Positions 32,560 through 44,214 of a DNA stretch of 64,000 nucleotides are shown here, piece after piece. The translations under genes were made by a program, and so were the position numbers. Position 1 is the stretch's first letter. Each line of letters opens with the position of its first letter. Source of the DNA: Microcebus murinus (taxonomy: Eukaryota > Chordata > Mammalia > Primates > Cheirogaleidae); NCBI RefSeq assembly GCF_040939455.1, contig NC_134117.1:67292501-67356500 (forward strand). The letters run 5' to 3'. Under the pieces are notes generated by a model, which searched no databases, was not told the DNA's origin, and saw only the letters and a program-made list of their open reading frames with translations.

Positions 32560-33900
32560 TTCATTCATTCGTTCCCACTCATGCATCCCAGAAACACCGC
32601 AGCGCTCACTGTGGCCCGGGCACCGCGCCAGGAGCCGTCTGCACCAGACGAAGACCTCTGTAGTCTTGGAGCAAATGCTCTACTATCAAAAAAAATTTTT
32701 AAATGGCTAATGAATAAGAAATAAAAATAAAATGATAAATAAAGTTTGAAAACCCAATGAAGTCAAATAAAAAATTTTAAATCAATTCTTAAAATGGCTA
32801 AGTAGATGACAGAGTGTATCAGTGGGTGATCATTGTGTTGGATAAAACCAAACGAGGGCAGGGATGGGGAGAGCCGAGGACGGGGCAGGGGGAGTGTGGA
32901 GGGGGGCCAGGCAAGCCTGGTCCAGGAGGTGCCAGGAAAGGCAGGAGGCGGTGAGGGCCAGGCGCCCGCCCTGGCGGGACAGTCAGGGAGGGAGGGGTCT
33001 CTGTGAGGGCTCTGGCTTTAGCCCCGGCCGATGGGAGCCATCGGGGCTGCTCAGGGGAGCGGCATGCTGTGGGCCCCGTGCCTCGGCAGCGCTCTGTGAG
33101 GGGACAGACCGAGGGTGACGGGCCAGGCCGTCCCAGCACTGGGGGACAGGAGGCAGCAGCAGGCTGGGGTGGTCAGTGGGGCGAGCTGGAAGGACGGGCA
33201 GCCGGGGATGAGAAAAGAGGAGAGCGCGGGGACCCCAGGGCAAACCACCCAGCGAAGGAGAGCATCGGAAGAGAAGGCGCTCAAGGTCGGAGCCATGGGA
33301 CACCCAGTGTCTGGGGGTCACAGACAAGAAGGACCCGGAGACGGGACTGGGAAGGAGAACCGGCCGGAGGGCTGGGACAAAGAAGCCTGCTGTCCCTGAG
33401 CCCCAAGAAGAAGGGGAAGGTCAGGTGAGGAGAGGACTGAGACTGGGCCCCTGGGCGAGCCACGGGACAGCCAGGAGGCCGCGCAGAGGAGCAGTCGACA
33501 GGCGTGAGGCAAACGCCCGGCTAAGCGGAGGGAAGGCTCTGGACACAGAGCTCAGGGCACTCTCTCGAGCTGCCCTCCCCGAAGGGAGGGAGGCAGGCCC
33601 CGTGCAGGAGTCTCGGGCAGGTGCATCGCAGTGCCCCTAAGCCAGTGGGAATGGTCCCGCAGAGGAAGAAACTCGATGGCAGAGCAGAGGAGGGAGAGAA
33701 TTGCTGGGCGACAGCCTTGACCAGGTGCAAGGAGACGGCCGGCCGGGAGGTAGTGCCCAAGGGAGGGGCTGCTCAGACCGGATGTGGCAGGTGAGCAGGG
33801 ACCCAGAGTGCCTTCCAGGGCAGCGGCGGCGAGTGTGCCAGTGGAGCATGGGACAGTTCTCTGCCGTCGCCTGTCTTCTCAGTGAAGCGCACAGGGAGCG
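32560..33900 (-). mobile_element. Long decayed L2 LINE, reverse orientation
   Basis: Starts with the reversed L2 tail 'ttcattcattcgttcccactc', then 'cactgtggcccgggcaccg', then the A-rich 'aatgaataagaaataaaaa' block, then 'tggctaagtagatgacagagtg'. The downstream G-rich part ('gatgggagccatcggggctgctcagggg') follows reversed L2 order with heavy CpG substitution. Confidence is good to about 32,900 and weaker after that. G-rich runs make it a potential G-quadruplex region. Confidence 0.5.
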
Positions 33901-34680
33901 AGTCCGCTGCTCGTGGGGTGGGCGGCATGCCGGAGACAGGCGGTGCTGGGGAAAGGGGGACGTGGAAAGGGGGACAAGGTCAGGGGGAGGGAAAGGTGAA
34001 TGCACTAGAGACGCGAGGCGGCACGGGTCAGTGTGCATGTTCATTTTTCTCCAGCAGTAGCAGCAGGTTGGGGTCTGACTCAGTGCGCCTGCAGGTCACA
34101 CCTGAGCTTAGCTTGGCCACCTGTACCCTCAGTACCTAACAGCATTCTACAGATGCTCAGCAAGCATTTGCGAGAAAGAATGACCAGAGAGAGGGAGAAA
34201 GAACAAATGACCCCGTGCCCACCTGGTACCAAAGCCAGAGATCTGGAAAGCACCTGTTCACCTGGCTGTGGAGGGGCAGCCTCCGCCAGCTGATTCCAAA
34301 GTCACCGCACCCATCTCTCCTCAGATAGTAATCCTGCTTTCTTGTCCCTCCTGCTGCGGGGGAGGTTCACAGAGCTGGGGCCAGCCTAGCCCTGGCAAGA
34401 CTCCAGGAAGTGGCCCGTCTCCCCTGGTGCCACTCCACCTGCCCTGAGCTAATCCCTGTCTCCTGAGTCCCTACACATGCTCAGCACACCTGAGAACTAA
34501 CACTCCATCCCTTGGCTCACCGTTAAATGGGACCATGAGTGAAACTCTGTGGCACAGAGGAAAACGCTATGATATCACCTAAGAGAAGCCGCAGGAGGGA
34601 AACAGACCACCTCTGTGATACAGCTGTGGCCAACGTCTGTCTATCTGAGGACAAGCTCTAGAAGGAACCACAGAAAAATT
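33901..34680. other. No firm feature; possible MIR/L2 tail near 34130-34190
   Basis: 'tgctcagcaagcatttgcgagaaagaatga' recalls an L2/MIR tail. The rest is unassigned. Confidence 0.35.
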
Positions 34681-34692
34681 AAAACTATTTGC
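34681..34692. repeat. Left target-site duplication of Alu
   Basis: aaaactatttgc, repeated at 35028-35039. Confidence 0.85.
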
Positions 34693-35042
<350 letters not shown>

Positions 35043-35159
35043 TTAAAGTCATGAGGTTGTGGTTACTCCTTTCTTTTTAAAGTCCTCAATTATTTCCATC
35101 TTGGTTATATAAAAAATAGAAAGTATGATTTTTAAAAATTAATTATCCTACTACTGTAT

Positions 35160-37065
35160 TCTAGATTGGTAAAAATATAAAATAAAATGAACAAGGAGAT
35201 CTCATTCACAGAAGCAACAAAGAGTATAACTACTTAGAAATAAACTTCACTAGAGATGTGCATGACCTACATAAAGAAAACTACCAAACTTTATTGGGAG
35301 TTATAAAAGATGACTTGAATAAATAGAGAAAATAACTGTTCCCAGATGGGACTTTATGCTATAAAGGTGTTAATTTTCCCAAAAGTAATTTATAAATTTA
35401 ATTCAACCTCAAAAAGATTTCTTCAAGGAATTAAAATTATTCTAAAATTATGTTGAAAATAAATAGACAAGAATAGTAAATAAAATTCAGTAAAGGAAGA
35501 GAAATGAGAGGAAACTAGATATCAAAAATATTATATTACCTTGAGGAGGAAACAATGTAAAAAATATATTATAAAGCAGTAATAATTAAAGTAATGTAGA
35601 ACTGGCACAAAAATAGAAATATGGGTAATTTAAAAATCCAGAATAGACCTAACTGCATATAAAAATTTAATGTATTACAAAGTAGATATCAACAAGCAAT
35701 GGGGCCTGGGTACAGTGGCTCACGCCTGTAATCCTAGCACTCTTGGAGGCTGAGGCAGGAAGATTGCTTGAGCTAAGAGTTTGAGACCAGCCTAAGCTAA
35801 AGCAAGACCTTGTCTCTACTAAAAATAGAAAAATTAGCAGAGTGTGGTAGCATGTGCCTGTAGTCTTGGCTACCTGGGAGGCTGAGGCAGGAGAATTGCT
35901 TAAGCTCAGGAGTTTGAGACCAGCCTAAGCTAGAGCAAGACCCTGTCTCTACTAAAAATAGAAAAATTAGCAAGGCATGTGCCTGTAGTCTCAGCTACCT
36001 GGGAGGCTGAGGCAGGAGGATTGCTTTAGCCTAGGAGTTTGAGGTTGCTGTGAGCCACAATTACACCCCTGCACTCTAGTCAGGGCAAAGGAGTGAGATT
36101 CTGTTACAAAAAAAAAAAAAAAAAAGCAACGGAGGGGGGAAAGGAATTCTTGATTTTAAATTGTGCTGGTAGCGTTGAGGGAAAGTAATTAATTCAGAAA
36201 CACACCTAACCTCACACACCAAAAAAACAAACTCTGGAGAGATTAACAAGCCAAACAGAGTAGTCAAATGAAAGAAAAACCTAGCAGGAAATAGAAGGAA
36301 ATTTTTATCTGTTCTTTGGAGGAAGTGATAACTTTTCAAGTTTCATACTGATAAAAGAATGTACAAATAAAAACGTAACAAATTCAACAATATAAAAAGT
36401 ATAAAAGCTTCGTAGGAAAGAAACAAGATAACTAAGATAAAACTAGTCCATGAAAAATATTTGTAGCAACATGTCAGGCAGAATGTTGAGCTATAGCATG
36501 AAGAGTTCACACAAATCGTTATGAAAAACTCCAAGATGCCAACAGATGAATGGGCTGAACAGAAAATCCACCCATGGGAAGGGACTGTTAGTAAACACAT
36601 GAGAAGAGTGTCATCTCTCTGGGAATCCAATGGGAGGTCACTTCGTATCTATTAAAATAGCAAAAATAAAACCAAAGGCTTGTAATTGCAACCCAAAATG
36701 CTCACTGATTGTGGTAAAACTTGATCTTCTTGCACACTGATGAGAAATGATCTTTTTTTGAAAGCAACTTGGCATTACCATTGTAAGAACTACAAAAATG
36801 CCCATACTCTTTGACCCAATAATCTCACCTTTTCTGAAAAAATATTTCATTATAAGGAAAAGACTACTTCAAAAAGATGTTCGACACTACATGATTTATA
36901 ATATCCAGAAACAGAAAACAATCTAAACCGCTAACGAAAAAGGATGTTTAAATAAATTACAGAACATCAACTTAATGGCCAATTTATGTAACCATTGAAA
37001 TGATAATTAAGAAAATTCTGTAGCAACAGTGAAAAATGTTTACAGTATAATAAAGAAAGCCATAA
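35160..37065 (+). mobile_element. Old L1M/L1ME copy, ORF2 3' part and 3' end
   Basis: 'ctcattcacagaagcaacaaag', 'acctacataaagaaaactacc' and 'gaactggcacaaaaatagaaat' are ORF2-derived. After the Alu insertion (35703-36123) the element continues to 'catactctttgacccaataatc' (36800) and 'gtaaccattgaaatgataa'. Frames are broken throughout. Confidence 0.75.
35703..36123 (+). mobile_element. Rearranged three-part Alu (internal duplication)
   Basis: The 'ggaggctgaggcagga' block occurs three times, at 35745, 35877 and 36002. The stretch from 'ctctactaaaaatagaaaaattagc' onward occurs twice (35816 and 35948). The order is left monomer, chimeric right/left unit, right monomer, then a long A tail. Length is about 420 bp against about 310 for a normal Alu. 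Flanked by about 9 bp aagcaa(t/c)gg (35694-35702 and 36124-36132), so it appears to be a single insertion. It lacks the lemur linker insertion. Confidence 0.85.
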
Positions 37066-38580
37066 CCAAAGCTGTAGTTGTGCAGTGATTAAAAATATGT
37101 CTATGGACCAAGAACTGGAAGGGAATGTAGAAAATGAAAATGGAACCATGAAGTCTGGTTCTATTATTCCATTCTAATGTAATAGCATTTTTGTGCATTG
37201 CATAAATCTCAGATAAAGGAGTCTCTTTGGCTATGAGGTCAGCCTCACCTGACGCGTGCTCCCTGAGCTCCAGAAACCCTGAGCTGGGGTGCAGGGCCAT
37301 GGGGAACCTCTGATCGTTCTCAGGAGCCACGCAGACTCAGCCTGCCCGGGCTCAGCAGAGACCCAGACCTCTGCCGTGCCTTCCCTGGAGTGCCTGAAAC
37401 ACCCTCCACTCATTTCTAGAAGGCTCTCATCTTTCAGGACTCACCTTGGAGCTTAAATTAACATGCTGAGGCATCCTCAACCCCTCCCTGTACCTCAAAC
37501 CCACTTCCCCATCACAGCACCTACAACTCTACATGACACAGGGTTGCCACATGTCCTGAGTCCTGCTCCCAGCCTGGGGGACTCCTGTGGGCAGAGGTTC
37601 TGTCCCGTTTGCCTTTGTGCACCCAGTGATGAGCTCCAGCCCGGAAGGGAGTGGACATCGATAAAGGTCTGTTCATCACTCCTGCATCCTTGGCCCCACC
37701 TTTATGCCAAACCCTGGGTGGGGCATAGAAAAGGAGGAGGGGCAGCGTCCTTCCTTCTAGAAGCTCACAGATTAGCTGGAAAGGAAAGCTAGCTCGCATT
37801 TCTGAGGCACTGTGGGGCACTGTCCCTGTAAGAGGGGACTCTCATCACTGCCACTTTATAGACACCCTCACAGGATCAGGGAGGTAAAGTCACAACCAAT
37901 TGTGCCTGTGTGTTCCACCTGGTCCCTGCAGGACAGCGACTGGCTTTCCACATGGGCAATAAGAATTCGGTAACGCTTTGCTAATGCTGACTGTGAGGGC
38001 TCAGCAGAAAGCCAGCAAAAACTCCAGAGTTTGTGCCTGCCCCACCAATGCCCATGCAGAGTTGGAGCCCACCAATCACACTCCCTGCCCCCGAGAAACT
38101 CTGCTTCCCATTAGCACTCTCACAGCATCAATGGCCACCCCAACTGGACAACGGGACAGACCTGCGGGCTGCAGGTGATCCAGCAGGGGTGGAGAAGCTT
38201 CTCATGTTGGAAGGTCCCATTAATTTAGCTATAATCAAATAAGGCTGCATTCAAGAAACTTCAACTAGATACACTTTAAAATGTACATTATTTTATAAAC
38301 ATCTAACTACTATGTATTTAATAATTTCAAAAAATGGATACTATTTGTTAATTTTAAAGTTAACTAACCTTGTAATGACTTTGTTGTGTCTGCTTTTTGT
38401 TGGGAAGCATGTGAATATTTGGTTGCAGCATGGAGGTCCGCAGAGTCAGCTGATCCGCTAGCTGGGTATCAGTCACTTGTGACTATAAGGGCGTCTTGAT
38501 TTGGGGTAGGTAGGAGAGTGTGTATTCACAGCAATAAGTGGTTGAAAAGCAAGAAAGCATTTTTCAGGCATGTTGCTGAA
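37066..38580. other. No firm feature; MIR trace at 37795-37910
   Basis: 'gcactgtccctgtaagagg' and 'cactttatagacaccctcac' vaguely recall reversed MIR. 38260-38380 is AT-rich. No gene recognised. Confidence 0.3.
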
Positions 38581-38859
38581 GCATTCTCTTGGTCTTCTTT
38601 GGCATGACGGGCTGTTAAGCAGACAGAATTTAAAAAAAAAAAAAAAGACTGTCGAGCTGTGCAACTAGTCACAAATTCCACTTCAAACAGAAACACAGCA
38701 CACCCTTGTCAAAAGTTGGTAACAGATTGGCATACATGACCCTCCTAAACTCTCACCAACCAGCCTCGTGTGGTAGTAGCGCCAGTCAGGCGGGAGAAGC
38801 TAGGCCTAAATCATGAGCATAGCAGTCATCAATTTAGCCCTTATGGCTTACTAATGTTC
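38581..38859. repeat. Direct repeat, copy A (279 bp)
   Basis: Closely matches 39990-40260 in the same orientation, from 'gcattctcttggtcttctt' to 'cttactaatgttc'. Contains an A15 run where copy B has a T-rich variant. On the minus strand both copies carry the transposase start codon and about the first eight codons near their low-coordinate ends (ATG at 38603-38605 and 40012-40014). Confidence 0.9.
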
Positions 38860-40014
38860 TTTCAATAATTCACAATGCTAATTCTGTTCTTCATAAGATT
38901 TAACTATCTGTTCTTGTAGAGATAAAATTTTGGCTAACACTTGTCCCTGCAATAGCAAATGCACTTTACAATGCATTTAGCAAATCCACACTAAATATCT
39001 CATCATTCAACTTTAGCATGTTACAAAACTGATGATGCCATGTTGCATTTGCACAAATATAGTTAACAATACTTATAACTTGTTGCAAAGTGTCACTTAA
39101 ATTTAATAGTAGCTTTAGCACAGAGATTTTGCTGCTGCAAGATATAAGGAAAAGAAATAAGATCTTCTGGATCCGTTGATATATTTTTTTTATCTGTGCA
39201 ATAAACCCTTCATGGTTTCCTGTCATGGAAGGTACACTGCCTATACATACCCTTACTAAATTTGCCAAATTCAGTCCAACTTCACATTTGTCTTGAAAAT
39301 TGTTGAAGATATCTATTCCACTTGTTCTGTCTGCAAAAGTGCCCAAAGCAAGTAACTCTTCATAGCAAACAAAATCTTGTTATGACCCAAATGAAATATA
39401 AAACCTCTGCCGAGTTAGTAGTATCAGCTGATTCATCCAAAGTGACTGGATAATATATATTTTCCTTTTGAAGAATTTCATGAAGTTGTTAAGTTGAAGC
39501 TAATTCATGCTGCCGATCATTTATAGTTCTTGAAAGAGGTAGTTGTTTGTACTTTGAAACGTTATCGATGTCTAAGCATCCTACAACTTCCACGATGCAT
39601 CCTTTCACAATTTCTACATCACTGAATGGCTTCCCTTTTTTCCTGTGTATATAAGCTACTTTGTAAGTTGCTTCAGTGGCATTATTTCCAGGTCTTACTG
39701 CTGCTTGAAAGAATTGTTTTTGCTTTTGCTTTTCATCTTTGAATTTCTGCAATGCCACCTTTCACACCTCTTCCTCTAATTTAAAATATTTGTGTCATCG
39801 CATAATATTCAAAAATAAATTTTAAAAAAGTATTTGTGGTCCTTATGAATGTTATAATGCTGATAAGCATTGAATTTCTTTAATACTGATACCACAGTAT
39901 CACAAAGCAAGCAAATCATCTTATTTTTAGCAGAAACAGATAATATTTCAACCCCTAATCTTCATTTAAAAATCTTTTTTCTTCCTTCAGCATTCTCTTG
40001 GTCTTCTTTAACAT
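38860..40014 (-). pseudogene. hAT-superfamily transposase remnant with BED finger
   Basis: Read on the minus strand from 40014. The start is MLKKTKRMLKEEKRF, then a degenerate BED-type zinc finger (CLLCDTVVSVLKKF then HYNIH, about 39830-39920). An open piece at 39489-39758 contains GKPFSDVEIVKGCIVEV and SKYKQLPLSRTINDR. The LDESADTTN motif and an open piece at 38966-39346 with VPSMTGNHEGFIAQIKK follow. This order is that of hAT transposases related to the domesticated SCAND3, ZBED5 and GTF2IRD2 proteins. Stops and frameshifts break it, and the C-terminal dimerisation half is missing, cut at 38860 by repeat copy A. Non-functional. Confidence 0.8.
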
Positions 40015-40260
40015 GATGGGCTGTTAAGCAGACAGAATTTTTTTAAAAGACTGTCGAGCTATGCAACTACTCACAAATTCCACTTCAAACAGAAACACAG
40101 CACACCATTGTCAAAAGCTGATAACAGATTGGCATACTCCACCCCCATAAACTCTCACCAACCAGCCTCGTGTGGCAGTAGTGCCAGTCGGCAGGGGAAG
40201 CTAGAACTAAATTATGAGCATGGCAGCCATCAATTTAGCCCCTATGGCTTACTAATGTTC
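39990..40260. repeat. Direct repeat, copy B (271 bp), 5' leader of the hAT remnant
   Basis: Partner of 38581-38859. In this copy the minus-strand start codon is followed by the transposase reading frame, so this is the authentic 5' region. Confidence 0.9.
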
Positions 40261-40307
40261 CACTTGTGCCAGTCAATCTCGGATGATTATTTGTTCAAAC
40301 TTGCTTT

Positions 40308-40322
40308 ATTCTTTGGTATTTT
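40308..40322. repeat. Left target-site duplication of L1 scrap
   Basis: attctttggtatttt, exact repeat at 40410-40424. Confidence 0.85.
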
Positions 40323-40409
40323 TATTTTATTCTATTTCATAGTATTATAGGGGTACATACATTTTGGTTACATATATTACTTTTGTACTTTTGAGTCAAA
40401 GTTATAAGT
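40323..40409 (-). mobile_element. 87-bp lemur-type L1 3' end, reverse orientation
   Basis: Its complement matches the last part of the L1 at 15084-16726: 'cttataactttgactcaaaa', 'gtacaaaagtaatatatgta', 'accaaaatgtatgtacccct', then an A-rich tail. Exact 15-bp target duplication. An extremely 5'-truncated retrotransposition event, and it sits inside the hAT leader. Confidence 0.85.
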
Positions 40410-40424
40410 ATTCTTTGGTATTTT

Positions 40425-40588
40425 AAGTACATTCATTTTAAAAATGAAATAAAAACACAAAAGACGAACAAAGATGTGTTAATAAACATAAAAGGATTTG
40501 TTCTGTAAAATTTGGATTCAGTCAAAAGGCTGAACTTAAGGACCGGGAAGGCCACATGTGGCCACAAGGCTGCAGGTCCCCAGCCCTG
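40425..40588 (-). mobile_element. hAT element 5' end (terminal region)
   Basis: On the minus strand it starts 'cagggctggggacctgcagc' and passes through 'ggccacatgtggcc' and 'gactgaatccaaattttaca', a subterminal pattern known from a mammalian hAT-Charlie-like family. Together with copy B and the transposase remnant this makes one element of at least 1.7 kb whose other end I cannot find. Confidence 0.6.
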
Positions 40589-40652
40589 CTCTTGAGGACG
40601 CTGAAGTGCCAGCACCACTGACCCATCCCACCTGGGACTGGCCAGATGGGAC

Positions 40653-41038
40653 ATGTCCTGGGCTAAACAGTGTCCCCAAAAAAGGCATGTGTACCCAAAC
40701 CTCAGAATGTCACCTTATACAGAAATAGAGTATTTGCAGATGTAATTAGCTAAGATGAGGTCATATTAGATTAGGCTGGGACCTAAATCCTGGTGCCCTT
40801 ATAAGAAGAGGAGAAGACACATGGAGGCACCCAGAGGGAAGAAGCCCCTCTGAGGACAGAGACAGAGACTGGGGGTGATGCACCTACAAGCCAAAGAATG
40901 CTAAGGAATGCCGGAAGCCACCAGAAGCTAGGAAGAAACAGGACGGTTCCTCCCAAACTGGGATAAGAATACATTTCTGTTATTGTAGGCCCCCAGTTTG
41001 TGGACATTTAATATGGCAGCTCTAGACAACTAAAACAG
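40653..41038 (+). mobile_element. MLT1-type MaLR LTR
   Basis: 'taaacagtgtccccaaaaaa', 'cagatgtaattagctaagat', 'gcccttataagaagaggag', 'aatacatttctgttattg' and 'caactaaaacag' are in order. Solo LTR. Confidence 0.85.
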
Positions 41039-41339
41039 GATACTTGGGAAAAGCCTTGTCTTCCACAGAGTTTCCTGGAACTTCCACCCTCAGTCTGATC
41101 CTGCAAGGTCCCCGGGTGCCACCCCGAATGAGGAATGAAGCTATGGTCACTGTGGGGCAGCAGGGGCAGAGCCCGCCTGAGCTTGGGCCTGGGACTCCAA
41201 GCACAGCATTTCCCTGGGCTCTGCCGCCACAGGCAGCCCTTCCCCTCCCCCACTTGGAGAATGTCCTGAGAGTCCAGGGTGTGGCCGGGAGCCTGGGCCA
41301 GGAAGAAAAGACAAAGAGAAGACAGCCCCACACCATCCT
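41039..41339. other. No recognisable feature
   Basis: GC-rich unique-looking sequence. Confidence 0.3.
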
Positions 41340-41447
41340 GGGGCAGTGGGAAGAGCACGGAGTGGGAGCTTTGAGGCAGAAAGACTGGGTTCAAATTCCA
41401 CCTCCACCCTTTACCCAGTGGGTGGTCTTGGGAAAGCCACTGAAATG
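41340..41447 (+). mobile_element. MIR SINE 5' half
   Basis: 'cagtgggaagagcacggagtg', 'agactgggttcaaattccacc' and 'gtggtcttgggaaagccactga' follow MIR. Confidence 0.8.
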
Positions 41448-42253
41448 AAGCAAAGCTGTGCCCACTCCCCTCTACTGCTGGTCCATTCTGCACAGGTCAG
41501 CATGTACAGGCCCTGGAGGCTCCTCCTGCCTCCAAGGAAGGCTAAGGGAATAGACCCTTTTTTGAGAAGTGAAACAGCACACCCCATCCCACGGGAGCGG
41601 AACAGAGACAGTGGGGCTGGCTCAGCAGGGAACCAAGCCACAGGCCACAGGCAGGCTGGGAGGTGCCCTGGCCTGTGACCCAGGGGCCCCTGCACCCCAC
41701 CTTGGACCTGCCTCGCAGGCCCTGACAGATGCTGCCTCAGGGGGGCTCGCTGACCGTATGCTTTGGGTTACACTGAAGAAAAGCCCAAAATCAGTCAGCT
41801 CCATCTAATCTATCTCTGCCACTGACACCCTTCATTTCTGTTCATTTTCCTTCCTGTTGTGCTAATGGTGTGTGGCTGAGCCACAGCATAAAAGAAGATA
41901 TAAAATTACACAGCATTATCTTTCCCCTGAGCCGGCACACATGCGCCGTTCTCTCGGCTCTGCCAACTCTTTAAAGAAGGGAGCAGGAACACATCGCACC
42001 AGATCCGGACCCACTTCCAAGGAGCCACCACCCAGCAGACGACCCTCGGAGCACCTTTCCAACCTTGTGTCCCAACCTTTGCAAGCAAAGGGCAGCAGGG
42101 GCCAGAGGCCTCAAAAGGAGACCACCAATCCATTCAGCCCCTTGGCTCTGAGCAGTGTTTGCCTAAACTATTGTCACCAGTGGTTGACAACTGTCACTGA
42201 TAATAGACCCCAAGGCCCCTTTCTCCAATCAGTTTATTTACCCTTCTTAAGGA
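41448..42253. other. No recognisable feature
   Basis: Unique-looking; no repeat or exon called. Confidence 0.3.
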
Positions 42254-42261
42254 CTCACTAC
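42254..42261. repeat. Target-site duplication of AluJ
   Basis: ctcactac, repeated at 42576-42583. Confidence 0.7.
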
Positions 42262-42575
42262 CGTTTGTTTGTTTGCTTGCTTGTTTGTTTTTGAGACAGG
42301 GTCTTGTTCTGTCGCCCAGGCTGGAGTGCAGTGGTATCATCATAGCTCACTGCAGCCTCAGATTCCTGGGCTCAAGTGATCCTCCTGCCTCAGCCTTCTG
42401 AGTAGCTAGAACTACAGGTGCATGCCACCACACCGGGCTAATTCTGTTATTTTCTGTACAGACAGGGTCTCACTATGTTGCAGAGGCTGGTCTTAAACTC
42501 CCAGGCTCAAACAATGCTTCCACCTCAGCCTCCCATAGTACTAGGATCTCAGGCCTGAGCCACCATACCCAGCCC
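42262..42575 (-). mobile_element. AluJ SINE, reverse orientation
   Basis: Begins with the complement of the A tail (gtttgtttgttt), then 'gagacagggtcttgttctgt' and a full dimer ending 'caggcctgagccaccataccc'. No lemur insertion, so an older primate Alu. Confidence 0.95.
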
Positions 42576-42583
42576 CTCACTAC

Positions 42584-43540
42584 TATTAAAGAAAGCGGAT
42601 ATTCATAGCCCTTGGGTAACAGCTATTCTGATTCAATAGGGCGAACATATTTCTGGGGTCTTAGATGGCTTTGCATTTGAAAGAGCCTCCTAAACCATCA
42701 AGGCCATATTTACATCCCCCAAAATGGGCTCAGACACAGGCCTGCTGCCCATCTCCCCAGGCACCTGACTGGCCTGCACGCCACTTCCCACCCTACCTGG
42801 CTCCTGACCCACCACTCGCTTCCCTGTCGAAAGCCTTGCCTGGCTCACACAGCTCGTTCCTTTGGCCCTTAGCTTCCGTCCTCACCCTGGCACATGGACT
42901 AGCCACACCAAGGTGGGGTCCCTGAAGGACTGGCGCAGAATGGCAGGCGCGTCCCAGACGCAAAGAGCAGGTGCTCCCTGGGACTCCTCCACAGGGCGAA
43001 CACTCCTCCTTGGAGACAGCGCTGCAGCCAGAGGGGATGGTCTTCACCCAGCCAAGGTGTTTCTGAGGGCAAGGAGATAGGGACAGAGAGAGGAGACAGG
43101 GACAGACAGGATGCCTGCTGTGAGTGAAAACCTCTAACACCTCTTTGAGAATCTGATGGAACCAACGAATCCTTTTCCCACCTCCCCAAAATCTACCTGC
43201 TCACATCTACAGAGCACCTGCCTACAATCCCAGTGGCCAAGGACGCACTGTCAGGAATCAAATTGATTTTTTGCTGTGCTTCCTGATATGATGCAATATG
43301 AAACACACAGCATCGATCCTGTGTTCCTGCCACACACGTCCCACCTGGGTCACACTCGCCTCCAGGCCCAACTTCCAGTTTACACGCAATACTGGGGGTA
43401 GAGGGACAGGTTAAACGTCACCATGAGAAAGCAACTGGCCAGACCCAGTAGGTGGAACCTCCTCCAGGACAAGTGACTCGTGCTATACAACAGGTCAATG
43501 CCATAGGAAAAAGGGGGGATGGGGAGATTATTTTAGACTT
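42584..43540. other. No recognisable feature
   Basis: About 0.95 kb of unique-looking sequence. No motif in the open frames. Confidence 0.3.
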
Positions 43541-43702
43541 TTGTTACTCAAAGTGCATGCCGAGGACCAGCAGCAGCAGCAGCATGAAGAGCTTGTTAGA
43601 AATGCTGACTCTCGGCCTCTGCCCCAGACCCCGAATCAGAATCTGCACTTTAGCAAGGCCTCCAGGGGACCTGTGTGCACACAGGACAGTCTGACATACA
43701 CT
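43541..43702 (+). mobile_element. MER5A-type hAT-Charlie MITE
   Basis: 'actcaaagtgcatgccgagga', 'gagcttgttagaaatgctga', 'cagaccccgaatcagaatctg' and 'agcaaggcctccagggg' match MER5A. A short (cag)n expansion sits at 43568-43583. Confidence 0.85.
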
Positions 43703-43769
43703 AGTCTAAATGAGAAGAGATCTGTGAGAAATAACAGCTAATCATGTGTTTCTTGAATGGGATCTAGGG

Positions 43770-44065
43770 AAATGTGGACATGGGTGAAGTGTCATTCATT
43801 ATATTAAGAAATTAGGATTGTCCTACTAAGCACGATATGTAGGAAAATATCCTCCAATGTTGAGGAACGCATGATTAAATATTTAGGAGTAAAATGTCAC
43901 AATGTCTGTAATTTACTTATAAATATTTTAACCAAAAAAATAGATGAAGAAGACATATGGCAAAATGTTAACAACTACTAAAACCAGATGATAAATATGT
44001 GGTGTCCATTATCCTAGTCTACTACTTCTCTGAATGTACAAAACATTTGCAATAAAAAAAATCAG
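43770..44065 (+). mobile_element. Old LINE 3' end, probably L1M
   Basis: 'tatttaggagtaaaatgtcacaatgtctg', 'ggcaaaatgttaacaactac' and a final 'aaaacatttgcaataaaaaa' match a 3'-UTR pattern I associate with old L1M families. Subfamily uncertain. Confidence 0.5.
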
Positions 44066-44214
44066 AAATATGAGGAAAGAATCACTTACCTCATTAAAGA
44101 GTTTTTCTAAGCAAAGAGAGCGTTGCTCAGGCAGGATTCAGCCAGGTTATTTCCCCACTTGCCAGGGATTAGGCCCAGCAGGCGGTCCGTAGGTGGGGGA
44201 GGATGGCATGCCTT

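Noticed and set aside
38581..40260. LTR retrotransposon with 0.27-kb LTRs
   Set aside because: The direct repeats contain the start of a hAT transposase frame, lack TG...CA ends, and enclose no gag/pol sequence.
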